Shown here piece by piece: positions 9,084-20,048 of a stretch of 24,522 nt of DNA. Under the pieces are notes generated by a model. The model was not told where the DNA came from. It made no database searches and worked only from the letters and a program-made list of their open reading frames with translations. The first letter of the stretch is position 1, and the number at the start of each line of letters is the position of its first letter. The translations under genes and the position numbers were made by a program. Source of the stretch: Hypsibius dujardini (Eukaryota; Tardigrada; Eutardigrada; Parachela; Hypsibiidae); the NCBI GenBank assembly GCA_001579985.1, contig LRSR01010425.1, positions 1 through 24,522 on the forward strand, in the 5' to 3' direction.

Positions 9084-10717
9084 CGGCACTCAGCGAGCTG
9101 CAATATCTGTTTGTTATAAACGTTGATCGGATTTTGAAGGATTTGCCAGCGGAGGTCAAGCAGAAAATCGCTGCGGAGATGAACCAGTCGGTAACGGCAT
9201 TCATCGTCGCGTCCACTCCATCCGTGGATGCCTTTACCAAATGTAAAACTCCTTGCCATTAGAGAACTACCGTCAAACAATCAATCATAGGCTGAAAAAG
9301 TGAAAAACAGCCGCTGCTTCGTAAATTTTCAACTTGTTTTTCTACAATCACAGCGGACGAATTCAGCCTTCGGTGGTTCACTCCGACCACGGAGATGGCC
9401 CTCTGCGGACATGCTTCTTTGGCTACCACTTCACTGCTCTACACAGTCTACGGTAACGTTCCTCATTTATATGCATATATTCTGAGTACAAAAATAATCA
9501 ACAAAACGTCAGGGAGACATAACTAAAATCAGATGATTAAGTTGTATATTAGTCTGATCAAAATAAACTATTGTATTCCGGTTTAGTTTTTAGTACGAAC
9601 CAAAATTTTATTTTAGTCGAAATTCGTTGACTTGAGTCATTATTTCGATTTTTATTCTAAACTTGTAGCGAAAATCAATTGCGAAATGTGCCAAAAAATC
9701 TAATATTTCTAATTAACATTTTTAAGTAATCACAAAGAGACTTGTTATATAACCTCATCACATAATTAGTAGCTATTCTCAAAATGACGGTATTTATCTT
9801 TACTTATTCGAATTATTTCTAATTATAGGTTATGTTGCTAATTATTAAGTTACTGGTAAATTAATGATAAATATAGTTAAGCCACTATTAAATGTCCTTA
9901 AATTACTACTAAATTTAGTTAAATTATATGGATGAAATTAAAGCCCCATATAAAACTAAAAAAACAAAACCTTACAGAAAATCCGTTTCCGGGATTAAAA
10001 CATGGTGAATTATTTGATGTTTCCAGGCAACACTAATAACGAAATTAGATACAACACTAAAAGCGGAATCGTTGTGGCCAGCCGGAAAGGCGACGCTTTC
10101 GCCCTGGACTTCCCACAAAATCTCGGTCTTCCACTGGACGAACCGACTCGCAGCGACCTGCATCCGCTGCTGGAGGAATGCAACGCAATCTTTGGAGCGG
10201 AAAAGATCGTAGACGTGGTCTACGCCTTAGGAACCCGCAACCTGTTGATTCGCTTGCAGGACGATGTGGACCTGGCGAACTTTCCGGTCGAGCCCAGCCG
10301 TTTTTCCGCTGTTTATGATAATTCCGTTAAGACGGTCAAACTGAACGGGATCATCGTGACGGTTAAGGGCTCGCCGAAGAAGGGTCCGGAAAATGGGGAG
10401 AAGGAGTATGATTTTATTTCACGGTACTTTGGACCGTGGATCGGTGTGCCGGAAGATTATGTCTGTGGATCGGCGCATACAACGTTAGCGCCGTATTGGA
10501 GTGCTCTTCTAGGCAGGACCGCTAAACACGGTGAGGCTTCTGGGAGCGATGAAGGTTTTAAGGAACGATTATAGGTCTTATTAAAATTTACGTTTTTCCT
10601 ATAGCTCGACAGGTTAGCCAAAGACCGGGAGACCTTCTGCTGGATATTCTGCCGGCCGGTCGGATGGTCCTTGCGGGCAACTGCACACTCATTTTGAAGG
10701 CTCAACTGTCTTTGTAG
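8823..10717 (+). CDS. PhzF-family (PBLD-like) protein with altered active site
   Basis: Five exons: 8823-8927, 9140-9242, 9354-9452, 10027-10530 and 10605-10717, giving 307 residues, close to the roughly 290 usual for animal PBLD proteins. The start MATPVQGLPIYIVDVFA is the typical first beta strand, followed by GSPAAVCFL. Family landmarks include LRWFTPTTEMALCGHAS (residues 75-91), SRYFGPWIGVPEDY, CGSAHTTLAPYW (249-260), and a C-terminal GRMVLAGNCTLIL strand. The family has a diaminopimelate-epimerase fold; bacterial PhzF isomerises a phenazine precursor, while animal members have no firmly known reaction. The Glu expected in the SETAF motif after MN(L)S is Val53 here (MNQSVTAF), encoded GTA. 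In PhzF that Glu is the catalytic acid/base. Near the C-terminal half, the usual DPxTGSAH reads DYVCGSAH. The sequence is likely a real, expressed gene given its intact frame, but may be catalytically changed or inactive. Confidence 0.92.
8936..9083 (+). repeat. CAGA/CAGG repeat in PhzF intron 1
   Basis: Nearly pure CAGA, with CAGG interruptions in the first half and one GCAGACAG break, lies in the 8928-9139 intron. Here the sense strand is purine-rich, opposite to most other introns of the window. Confidence 0.95.
9453..10026 (+). other. AT-rich PhzF intron 3
   Basis: This 574-bp intron is AT-rich with many TTAAT/TAATT/ACTAAA words, and no open frame is supported within it. It has no tetranucleotide array. 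Confidence 0.7.
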
Positions 10718-11004
10718 CGAATCCGCTGAATGCTTGGGATTCCTTGAGCGCTTTCTAATGTTCTGTTGCAAAAGATGCATTCGGTAAAAGTAAATAAATG
10801 ATTTACAATCGATGACGTGTGACTTTTTTGTGGAGTCAAATGAAGTTAACACGAAATGATCGGTTAGGAGTCAGGCAGAAAAACAGACAGATGGAGAGAT
10901 TACTAGATAGACCGCGAAACAAAAAGACAGAGAGATTGAAGCATAGACATGGAGGCAGGCTCTCAGGTAGGCAGGCTGGCAGGCTGGCACGCTGGCACGC
11001 TGGC

Positions 11005-11047
<43 letters not shown>

Positions 11048-11418
11048 GAGGCAGACAGATCGGGTTCAGGGGAGAACGATAAGAGGACGATAAATCTTTG
11101 CCAGGGCGTGAAAGCAAACCATTCTTGTCACAATGATAATAATTCTAAACATGCTTTAGTAAATTGGTTTCGGCGCAATGAAATCAAAAGTGCCAAAGAC
11201 TAACGCCAACAGCAAATTTCACTGAAGATTGTTCTGCTTCTGGGCCTCTGTGGTACATTGCATTTTCGTAACGTTCACGCCCGAAGTCACTTGTGTTGCA
11301 CAATAACACAAGTTCTTTTCAGTAAACCATTTCCAGCCGGCTCTTTCACATAGCATCCTCTAGCATTTGACAATGCATTCGTTCCTGCATAAACACAGCA
11401 CACCGATTTCTCCGTACC
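10718..11418. other. Spacer with CAGA and GCTGGCAC repeats
   Basis: Between the PhzF gene and the first LysM-like gene there is a repeat zone at 10866-11062. It has degenerate CAGA units, then GGCAGGCTGGCACGCTGGCA-like 8-10 bp units (about 10952-11006), then pure CAGA. No gene is supported. The open frames here (QTDRQTDR strings) are repeat translations. Confidence 0.75.
10793..10798 (+). terminator. Candidate poly(A) signal (AATAAA)
   Basis: Canonical AATAAA lies 76 bp after the PhzF stop codon, a normal position for a short 3' UTR. Confidence 0.6.
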
Positions 11419-12391
11419 ATGTATACGATATCGCGCAATCCGTGTTCCCGTCTACGATCCTACATAAAGATAATAGTGACCCTCATTTCCCTGACGCTGG
11501 TTGGAGCTATTTTAATTCTTTACGCTGATGAAAAATCGTCATCGTACGGACAGGAGGCGGAATCATTGGATGAACCGTCGGAACTATTGGATGGGAAAGC
11601 GACCACTACCACGCAAACAACATTGGCTTACCACATATCACAGTGGCGGATTGATGGTATGGCAATTTGCTTAAGCCGGCAAACTGTGGGATGGATCAAA
11701 TCGTGTTAGATTTTCCTGCTGAGGGGTCCAGGGTCGTTCGATCATATATTCCCGCCCCTTGGACTCCCAAGGGGGTCGGTCTGTTGGTTCGACGATATGT
11801 CCGTCCGTCTGTTCTTCCGTCTGTACATCGATCCGTCCGTTTGTCGGTCTGTCCATCCGTCTTTCCGTCCATTTGTCCGTCCGTCTATCCGTCAGTCGGT
11901 CCGTTTAAAGATCCATCCATCCGTCCATCTGTCCGCCCGTCTGCATATCTGTCAGTCCGTATATTGGTTTGTCCATCCATCCATCTATCCTTCCGGTTGT
12001 TCATCCGTCCATCGGTCTAACGGTCTACCCATCCGTCCATCTGTCCGCCTGTTTGTCCATCTATTCGTCCGCTTATTGGTCTGTCAGTGCATTTTTTAGT
12101 CGGTTGGTAGGTCAGTCCGTCGCCCAGATTATTCTCTCGGTTTCTCCGCTAGGTTTACGGCGGGAAAAGTTGAGAAAAAGGCCATCGGAGAACTCGTGTG
12201 AAGCGGAAGCGAATGTCGGAGACACATGCGAAAAATTTACCGCTGGGTACGGGATATATTCCGTGGGCCGGCTCATGGATATGAATCCCGACCTGGAGTG
12301 CGACGGTCCGGGTCTCCTGGTAACGGGCAAAACGTACACCATCAGGCAGGATTTACCGTGCGGCGAACCTTGTGAAGTGGATGCTTGCTAA
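11419..12391 (+). CDS. Single-pass membrane protein with extracellular LysM-like domain (copy A)
   Basis: Two exons, 11419-11656 and 12153-12391 (phase 1), encode 158 residues. A short N-terminal basic segment (SRLRSYIK) precedes one hydrophobic span at about 18-36, suggesting a type II orientation with the C-terminus outside. A Thr/Ser/Glu-rich stalk follows. Residues 95-145 resemble a LysM carbohydrate-binding module: C..., then VGDTC, YGIYSV, MNPDL, C and LLVTGKTYTI occur at LysM-like spacing. A final CGEPCEVDAC completes a set of six cysteines. LysM modules bind GlcNAc polymers such as chitin or peptidoglycan, but binding here is inferred only. It is paralogous to the next gene, with the same intron position and phase and a second exon of the same 239 bp. 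The LysM call is by pattern and the module could instead be a convergent fold. Confidence 0.76.
11798..12118 (+). repeat. CCGT/CCAT/CTGT repeat in LysM-like copy A intron
   Basis: A degenerate tetranucleotide array (gtccgtccgtctg and variants) fills the 11657-12152 intron; it is pyrimidine-rich on the sense strand. The long PSVRPSVR-type frames here are not genes. Confidence 0.9.
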
Positions 12392-13310
12392 GCCAAAGAT
12401 AACTCGATAACGTAGCTAATTCACATACAAACCGATCAGTATCTTGCGATATCGGACTTTCATAATCTTTTTATACTGCTTATTAACTGGAGATATTTGA
12501 ACGAAAATTCCATTATCTCCGTGATGTACATTGCCCCTCACGACCAGCGGCTGAAGATTCGAAAGAGTCGACGGATAGCCTAAGGCGACTGGACGGACGG
12601 CTGGACCGGGTACTGACTTTCGGGGACACGTTATGGCAGCAAATAGTTAGAACGCTTGCGATCGGCCTTGAAGCCTCTAGCTTCCGCAAGAAGAACAATC
12701 CATCCTTCCGTCCAGTCGTCAACCGCACATGTCTAACCTTCCGTCACTCAACCATGAGTGACGTTTCGATTGCTTAGTATGGTCTGATATCGGAATAGAC
12801 CGTTAGAAGGAGAGTTTGCGACAGGGGCAGAGCGACGAAAACGACGGGTGGACGGATGGACGGAAGGACGGAAGGATGAAAGGACGGACAGACGGACTTC
12901 CAAGAGTCCAATCACCTTCCGTTACTGTTTATATACTGTACACACCAGACATACGAGTCAATAATAACAAAAAAACCACAAAGATCTCCCTTTTAGCACC
13001 CTTCTCCACGCTAGACTGGCGATTCACCACTTTCGCTGTTTTTCATATGACTTTCCACATGGGCAACACTACATGAAACCTTTTGTGAACAAGCAAGTCA
13101 AATGGCGCCCACGGGCCCCAACGGAGCTGCTAGTTGCGAATGCTGCCGGCCAATTGCGTGTCGGAAATTTGTTCAGTCTTGCCTTACGTTAACTGCTCAC
13201 TCGCTAGATAAACACTTTCTCTCTTTGCAGTTTACTAGTTTTTTTATGCATACTGTATTCGATTGATCTCTTCTGGTAAAGGCTCCTCCTGCACCTTCCA
13301 GTGCGTGGCG
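12392..13310. other. Spacer between the LysM-like paralogues
   Basis: No coding exon is supported. It contains a 9-bp perfect hairpin with a four-base loop (12742-12750 with 12755-12763), a 12-bp inverted repeat (12586-12597 with 12707-12718), and a GGACGGAAGGAC-type simple repeat at about 12836-12900. An ATG at 13263, in frame with copy B, lies upstream of the preferred start. Confidence 0.6.
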
Positions 13311-14908
13311 ATGTTTGCGATCTTGCCGCAGTATCGTTCTCGAGTCCGTACCCTCATCTTTGCCTTCCTCTTCCTTTTTGTAACCGGGACGTTTTTCATA
13401 CTCTACCCAAGGGAGCCGCCGCCCGATCAGGCCACCATTTTTGCCAGGGAATTAGCCAGGTCTTCGGAATTATTGCGTAAGTCCCGAATGTTTTGGATGA
13501 GCTGTTTGGATCCTCACCAACAGCCATTCGATATGACGGCTGTAAGCCAAAAGTTTGAGAAGGATGTAGTACTCTAAAGGAGGGATGGGGTATGCGAAAT
13601 ATGAGGCGAAAGACAGAGGACTGTGTCGTGTACGTGGAGATGGGTGACGGTGAGTGGCGTTGGCTCACGGAAAGGCGGATGGCAAACGGGAAAATGGAAA
13701 GACAACTGGTGAGACGGGCTGGCTCACGGTGCGATTTAAGGCTAGAAAGAGAGACGGAACGACGGTAGGCCAGACACGGGTTTCGTTGTCGGATACCTGA
13801 TCTCGATTTCGCTTGTCTTTCGTGCCGTCTGCCCGAACGCCATTTCATGAGATTTCTGGTGTCACATCTCTACCTTCCGTTTCTTTTTGCCACTTGTCTT
13901 TCCGTAAATCCTTCCGCGTAACGGATTGCCTTCCGTCTTCTCGTTCACCTTCCGACTGTTTACGAGTCCTCGTGTATTATCAGCCGGCCTTCCGTCGATT
14001 TGTGGACCTTCCATTTTGTCGTCTGCCCTCCGTTTCGCTGAGAATCCTTCCAAGTCACCTGTTGGTCATCCGTTTGACGACCTGTTGGTCATTCGTTTGA
14101 CGGTGAGCCCCCGTCTCTCCGTAGGCCTTCTTTTGTCATTCTTCTCGGCTTCCGTCTCTTCGTAAGCCTTCGGTCTCTCCGTGAGCCCTCCGTCTCTCCA
14201 TCTGTCACCCGGTGGGTTTCCGTCTCTTCGTAGGTCTACCGTTACTCCATGAGCCTTCCGTCTCTCCGTGAGCCTTCCTGTGTCTCCCTCTGGGCTTCCA
14301 TCTCTTCGCCTACCAACCGTCTCGGCGAACCCTCCAGTAGCAGTATCTTTATCTGCCTTCGGCCTTCAATGCGAACTTCCACGAGAACCACGCCACCTGC
14401 TCTTCCATCTGGTTGTCTACCCTTCTCTCTTTCCATATGACTTGCTTACCTTTGACTCAGTGACACAACTTGACCGTCAAGCCAATACGCTAAAGGAGTT
14501 ACATCTGACACAACGACACTGTGGTTGACTCCCATTATCCAACTAACATCCCCGAATTTCACCCCACATCCCCATCGTCGCACCACCCATCCGAAAACCT
14601 TTTAGACACACCCATAAAAAAACGAACACCGCACATTATTTAGGATTTAAATTTGTCTTTTTCGTTTAGGTGTTCGAAGGGAGAACATGAAGGCAGCCTC
14701 CAAGAGGGGCTCGTGCCGCTCGACGGCGCACGAAGGCGACAATTGTGCGGGTTTCACCAGCGGCTTCGGGATATACTCCGTCGAGAAGTTCATGGAAATG
14801 AATGAAGGCCTCAAATGTGAAGGTGATGGCATGCTGGAGGTGGGGAAGGAATATGCCATTCGGGCGGATCTCCGCTGTGGAGCGCCGTGTACGAAGGAGC
14901 TATGTTGA
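13311..14908 (+). CDS. Single-pass membrane protein with extracellular LysM-like domain (copy B)
   Basis: Two exons, 13311-13476 and 14670-14908 (phase 1, donor gtaagt), encode 134 residues. I chose the ATG at 13311 because MFAILPQYRSRVRTL then matches the start of copy A; an in-frame ATG at 13263 would add 16 residues. A basic segment is followed by one span at about 15-32 (LIFAFLFLFVTGTFFILY), a short stalk that lacks most of copy A's Thr-rich segment, and a LysM-like domain from Cys71. From that cysteine to the last residue, copies A and B align over 64 positions without a gap, about 33 identical by hand count, with all six cysteines kept. Shared words include GIYSV, GK and CG.PC. The shorter stalk is the main difference. 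Predicted site is the cell surface; the ligand is unknown. Confidence 0.76.
13860..14300 (+). repeat. Degenerate ~19-bp minisatellite in copy B intron
   Basis: The intron 13477-14669 contains many imperfect copies of a unit close to GCCTTCCGTCTCTCCGTGA, clearest from about 14100 to 14290. It is pyrimidine-rich on the sense strand. Open frames on both strands are products of the repeat. Confidence 0.75.
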
Positions 14909-15854
14909 CGGACAATTTCCACTGCATTTTTATACATTTCAAATTCCTTATTTCAGGACCTTAATAGTTAAGCCTAGTACCATATAATGTGGCTTGCATA
15001 TCTTCATTCTATAGTTTAGTCTTAAAGGTGCATGGTATGGGAAGTACAGAACCGTTGATGAAACCACGGATGAGCTTGTGTAACTAACGAAAAAAAAACG
15101 TGCTGCTCAAAACGACAGTTTCACTTGACTCTCATTTCGAGTAGTCTTTCACTACTGCCAATGCGACTCCTGTTATCCGTTGGATGTCGTACAGTGAACC
15201 CGTCGCATCTCTCTTAAGAAACCCATTCGGTTCTCTGCAATGGATACTGTAATCCCATTCCCGTCAGTAATACTTCATACCGTAAACATCTTGGTTGGCT
15301 ATCACACTCAGACATTCAGACAACAAAAGGCGCTTCTTGTAAGTCGCTACACAAAACTCCTGCCACACATTCCTGTCTGATGTGCGCCTTACAGAAAGCC
15401 CTCAGCGGACAGCTCGCTGGTGACTCCGGCCAAAAGGCTGAACCGTCATCACTGAAATAATGGTCGGCCAAACAAATAGACGGACGCATGAACAGATTTA
15501 GCGACCGTTAGGTTTGTGGAAACATTGGTGGGTTAATTTGGACGTGTCGGCGGACGGGAGGATCGAAGATAGACCGGATGGTTGGAAGGTGACAAACAGT
15601 TTGCCAGCCAAATTTGCAACAGTAGAATGTCTGTTCTTCGACTTTCGGCTCATCAGATAGATGTACAGTAGTCAACGTTTTTTTTGCTTATCTAAACGAA
15701 GGAAAATTCAACTTTTAAAAAACAGGCGAAAGAGGAATTAATTAGCAAAACTACAATGCCATATCAAACAAAATCCAAAACAATTAATTGGTCGAAGTCA
15801 ATTGGGAACTGAAGCTGTCTTGTGCAGTGAAAACAAAACTGTCCTTACTGAATG
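14909..15854. other. Spacer between convergent genes, no gene seen
   Basis: Unique sequence lies between LysM-like copy B (plus) and the PAN gene (minus), so both 3' ends face each other here. I found no open frame with a recognisable domain, no tetranucleotide array and no clear poly(A) signal on either strand. Confidence 0.6.
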
Positions 15855-17676
15855 TCAACAGTGATCATTATGTCCGGATCCACCGTCTATGCATACGCGG
15901 TCGCACGAGTACAAAAAGCGTGGCGCCTGTCCGGCCACGCATTCGTACAGCCCGTCGGTCCAGAGGTTCTTGCACGCACCGCCGCTCACCGATCGGAGGT
16001 TGTACCCGCAATAGTTGAAGCTGCGTGGGCAACATTCTACGACATTATCATTTTGAATTTAAATGTGAATGTCTTGTCATGTAGATAGCAAGCAAGCTTC
16101 AGTTTTGAAAGATGGGAAATTTACCTGCTAATCCGCATCTGACATTGGGATGTCCCGTTAGCTTGATGGCATTGGCCTTGGAAACGGGGCCAGACTTCAT
16201 GAAGCAGTAGCTGCCGCCGTAAATCGCGGGGTTCCACGTGAAATGGCTGCATCCTTTGGTGTTGGAACACAATGCCGCGCACTCCTCGCCTCGGACTACG
16301 CGGGCACGACTGAGGTCGTTGTTTATGAAATCGCAGGAGAACGCCCAGTTGCCCATCCAATCGATGCCGTTCACTCTGGAATCTTAAATTGCAACCAGGA
16401 GACAGAGAATTTTAATGATTAATAGGAGACTGAAGAAAGAACTAATTATTTAATTAATTGTATTTTTTTTGCCATATTTTCTATCTTGCCAGGCACTTCA
16501 GATGCTGAATTCAAAATGACGTCACTTTATGTTGCTTTATTAGAGCCCAATTTATGATGGTTTTGGAAAAGTATCGTATTTGATAATAGCTTTAACAGTA
16601 TGGTATTTCATAATTCTAGACAGTGTACCTCCTTCTGCTTCCTCTTTGGTTGGTATGACTTTGACCTTTCCGCCCGTGTTGAAGTTGATCTCGACAACTT
16701 GACCGTTGTTAGTGCTGACCTGATCAATGTCTGCAAACAAAAGGATGAATTATTTAGTCATACTGAGGTCAATTGGAGAGTGTTCAGCCCGATCAGACCG
16801 ATCATCAACGAATCGATGCTTTTTGATATCTACACTTAAGAGAACAAACAGACAAATAAAAAGGCAGGCAGACAGGGAGAGAGAGAGATACAAAGTGAGA
16901 TAAGTCAGATAAGTCAAACACGTAGACGGATAGACAGAAAGGCAGACAGAAAAACAAATAGACAGACAAACAGGCAGTCAAAGAAATAGACAGACAGACA
17001 TTCAAAGAAATAGACAGACAGACAGGCAGACAGACAGAGAGACAGGCAGTCAGAGAAATATACGATAGACAGACGAGCAGACAAGCACACAGACATAGAT
17101 AGGCAGGCAGACAGATAGATAGACCGACTTTTACTATAACGAAAGAGAGACAGTCACACAGAGAAGGCCCATACAATCTCACCTTCATTGTTTCTGTGTC
17201 TCGTATTATGTTCGATGATTCTGTTGTTTGTTTTTTTTGTTCCGAACTGATCGATGTCATTTCCGGCAGTGGTGAAGGTGACAGTCTGGTCAGGGTTGCC
17301 ATAATCGTGACGATCTCTGCCATCGAACTCGTCCGTTGAGCCACTGGTCCGGATACTAGAAAGGAGGCCATTGACAAACCCACTACCAAGCGGGATGACG
17401 CTTGAACGACAATCTCCGTTCGACTTGACCAACATCAGCAGTGGATCCGCCTCATCTCCTTCGTCAGAACCTACTCTCAAATCAAAGAAAAAATTAGACT
17501 CAAACTGGACGAATGGGAAACACAGTCTGCAGAAATAAGAGTCTTTAGTATTCGTTCGGCTATTGATATGTTGATTTTAAATTTTAAATTTTCAACTGAC
17601 CTTTCAGGGTTGCCGCAAAAGTGTCTGAGACAAATAGCGCGAGTACAATCAGTCCGGCTGTCGTTTTCAACGCCAT
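15855..17676 (-). CDS. Secreted PAN/Apple-domain protein with C-terminal 8-Cys domain
   Basis: Five minus-strand exons: 17601-17676, 17183-17473, 16629-16730, 16125-16373 and 15855-16036, giving 299 residues. All four introns are phase 1. Residues 1-22 are a signal peptide (MALKTTAGLIVLALFVSDTF). Residues 26-156 are a polar, Asn/Thr/Asp-rich linker with two DIDQ words and no domain I know. Residues 157-239 form a PAN/Apple domain in one symmetrical exon: GIDWMGNWAFSCDF, GEECAALC, GCSHFTWNP and SYCFMKSG. PAN domains bind protein or carbohydrate ligands. The last exon (240-299) has eight cysteines (241, 242, 249, 261, 272, 284, 288, 299) in the same framework as the small secreted protein at 2846-3359, and ends on the eighth cysteine. 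The exon 2 acceptor (gagag) lacks a good pyrimidine tract. Function is unknown; an extracellular binding or matrix role is inferred. Confidence 0.83.
16861..17126 (-). repeat. CTGT (plus-strand CAGA) repeat in PAN gene intron 2
   Basis: Degenerate CAGA/CAGG units on the plus strand read CTGT/CCTG on the gene's sense strand, within the 16731-17182 intron. Confidence 0.9.
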
Positions 17677-19419
17677 GTCACAGAACAAAATACTAGCACT
17701 TTGTTTCAATCAATGTTGAATACTCTTGGAAAATCTAAAAGGTTAGTCAAACATCAGACTCCCTTGCTGCAATGGAAATGACAATTGGGCTTTTTCACGT
17801 TTGACTTTTCCGTTTTTCTAGGTTTTTCCGGGAATTATCAATGAGTTTTCCACGCAACGCTAGCAAATAGGCGTTGGCTGGCGTGTCTGTCCTTGGAACC
17901 GCAAACTCTACTCGCATATTAGGTGATGGACAGAAGAACTGCGCCTGATGTGGCCCGCAGTTAGCAATTTTTTTCTGGAACCTTGCTGGGTTCGGCAGTT
18001 TTTTTTTGGCGGTTATAGCTTTGAAGTCGAATTGCCGAGTCGCGTGAAAATTATCTTGCACTGCTTAGCATCATTAGATGACCCATTCTATTTGTTACTA
18101 GATTATAGAAAAACTTTTAGTTTGTGGCTAAGACTAGCAACAGTAATCGACGTTACCTCTATCCCGGCTTCAATGATAAAATGTCCCACTGACTCGGGGA
18201 AAAACAGATTTTCCCCCTCGATCGGCGTGGGGTTATTTTTTTCTGATCGGTTAAAAATAAAATTTTCTTTAAAGTTTTCAAACAGCTATTCATCAACGAT
18301 GCGATTTTCAAAGGGTACAAAGATTGACGTCATACACCTCGGAGTAATCATTCGAAAGTAAATGTCAATAGTTTTCAGAAAGCTCTTAAAGTTATGCTTT
18401 AAAACTGCTGTTCCAACATTTTTGGCGAAGGCTTTGAACAAGCGCATCGCAATATGCTTTTCGAGACAATTAGAAAAAAGAATGCAAATGCCGGACTAAA
18501 TTTTCACAGGCTCGCAGGCTGGGCTTATTAAGTAGCGCTTCATCAACCGATTCCCATACTAGTGGCTTTGATGTGTTGGTATGTTTAAGAGGACTTGCCC
18601 TGTTCTTAGGCTTTGCCTAACTATTCTTCCATCCAGTGGTCATGTAAATGTAAATATAAAATAAAATGTCTGCCTGTCTTTTGTCTGCTTACATAATACA
18701 GTGTCTTACATAATTGTAATGCAATTTATGATTGTGATTATGTGTTGGTTGAACTATTTAAACGAAAATGATGGTGGTGTTCGCGGCACTAGATTTTTAA
18801 TTTTCAATTTTACGTTTTAGTCACTATGACAATTAGAACCACTTTCGCCATAGGTAAGTAGTAAGTAGTAAGAAGAAAAAGAGATAAAGACCCAGGTATC
18901 CTGAAATATATTTCTGCAGTTGTATTCAAATGATCAGCTGAAATAGAATGTGTTGAATAGAATGTGAATATTTGGCTAAAATATTTTACTCGTCAAATCT
19001 TGGCCCGGTCGCGTCGAAATGATGATCGAGAAGGGCGGTCATCATATTGAATACATTTTGAATGGGCGTAAGAAGTTTTAATATTTATTTTGAAATTAAT
19101 GAAATTGGCCACAAACAAATGGATCGGCCTTTTTAAAATTGTCTGGATTTTTGTTTGGTTGGTTTCTTGCTTTCCCGTAAGGATTTCCTCATTACACTAA
19201 ATGCGAAGAGCGCTGACTCAAAATATCATAAAAACATCAATAAAAGGCCAAGAAAACACAAAGATACCATTTAGTGGAGATTGAAATAGTATTTTGTTTA
19301 GTAATTTTGTGTTGCCGTTTACATTCCTCTCCTTCAATATCCAGCCAGCCCAGCGCTGAACACTGTCGGTATGTGGAGTTGCAGTAATTAAAGTTTGTCT
19401 GTCTGTCTGTCTGTTTGTT

Positions 19420-19456
<37 letters not shown>

Positions 19457-20048
19457 ACCGATCAATAAATCTATCTGTTTATCTGTCTATCGGTCTAACT
19501 AACGAATATTTGTCTGCCTGTTGTCTATTTGCCTGCTTGCTGAGATGGGATCACCCTTGTGAATATCGGCCACAATAATCCCAGAAAATAGCATGGAGTG
19601 ATCATCCAATAATAATTCTTTTTTTCCTGAGATCGCAGAGATACTATGCACCAACCGTCACAAAACACAGCTGGTACCATCATCATACCGAGAGAAAAGA
19701 CACGTTTAAACACCGGGGAGAAGAAACAAGAGAGGAACCACACACATGATATAGAAAAAGCTTTTCGTCACGAAAGTGTTGAGTCGAAATAACTACGGTA
19801 AACTCCAGCGTATAGATCCGATTCAAATCACAACACAGAAAAACGCGCTCGAACACTCCGTTCTCATTTTTCGAGTCTACAGACGCATCCTAACACGTCC
19901 ATGCCTGAGACCAATCACAGTCCCAGACATGCAGGGGAAAACGTTCCTCTTTCATTCATCCACACAAAATATTGCTCAGCTTCGGACAATTCTTCCACTC
20001 GCATAGTGAATGTCGTTTTTGAAGTAGTGAAGTCACAGGAGAGTAATC
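17677..20048. other. 2.4-kb spacer, no gene supported
   Basis: This lies upstream of the PAN gene and downstream of the stonin-like gene. Frames of 137 codons (17948-18361, plus) and 88 codons (17795-18061, minus) overlap each other, show no domain, signal peptide or biased composition, and were not accepted. A CTGT repeat occupies 19396-19512, and a small GTAAGTA tandem lies at about 18853-18873. No clear poly(A) signal was found for the stonin-like gene. Confidence 0.55.

Noticed and set aside
9140-9190. Ending PhzF exon 2 at the TCG/gtaacg donor
   Set aside because: Reading on gives VTAFIVAS, which matches the family after the active-site position, and the later donor at 9243 joins exon 3 in the correct phase; the earlier donor breaks the frame.
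10457-10852. 131-codon minus-strand frame over the end of the PhzF gene
   Set aside because: Antisense to PhzF exons 4 and 5, with no recognisable domain.
17948-18361. 137-codon plus-strand frame in the 2.4-kb spacer
   Set aside because: No domain, signal peptide or plausible partner exons; overlapped by an equally featureless minus-strand frame, so both look like chance.
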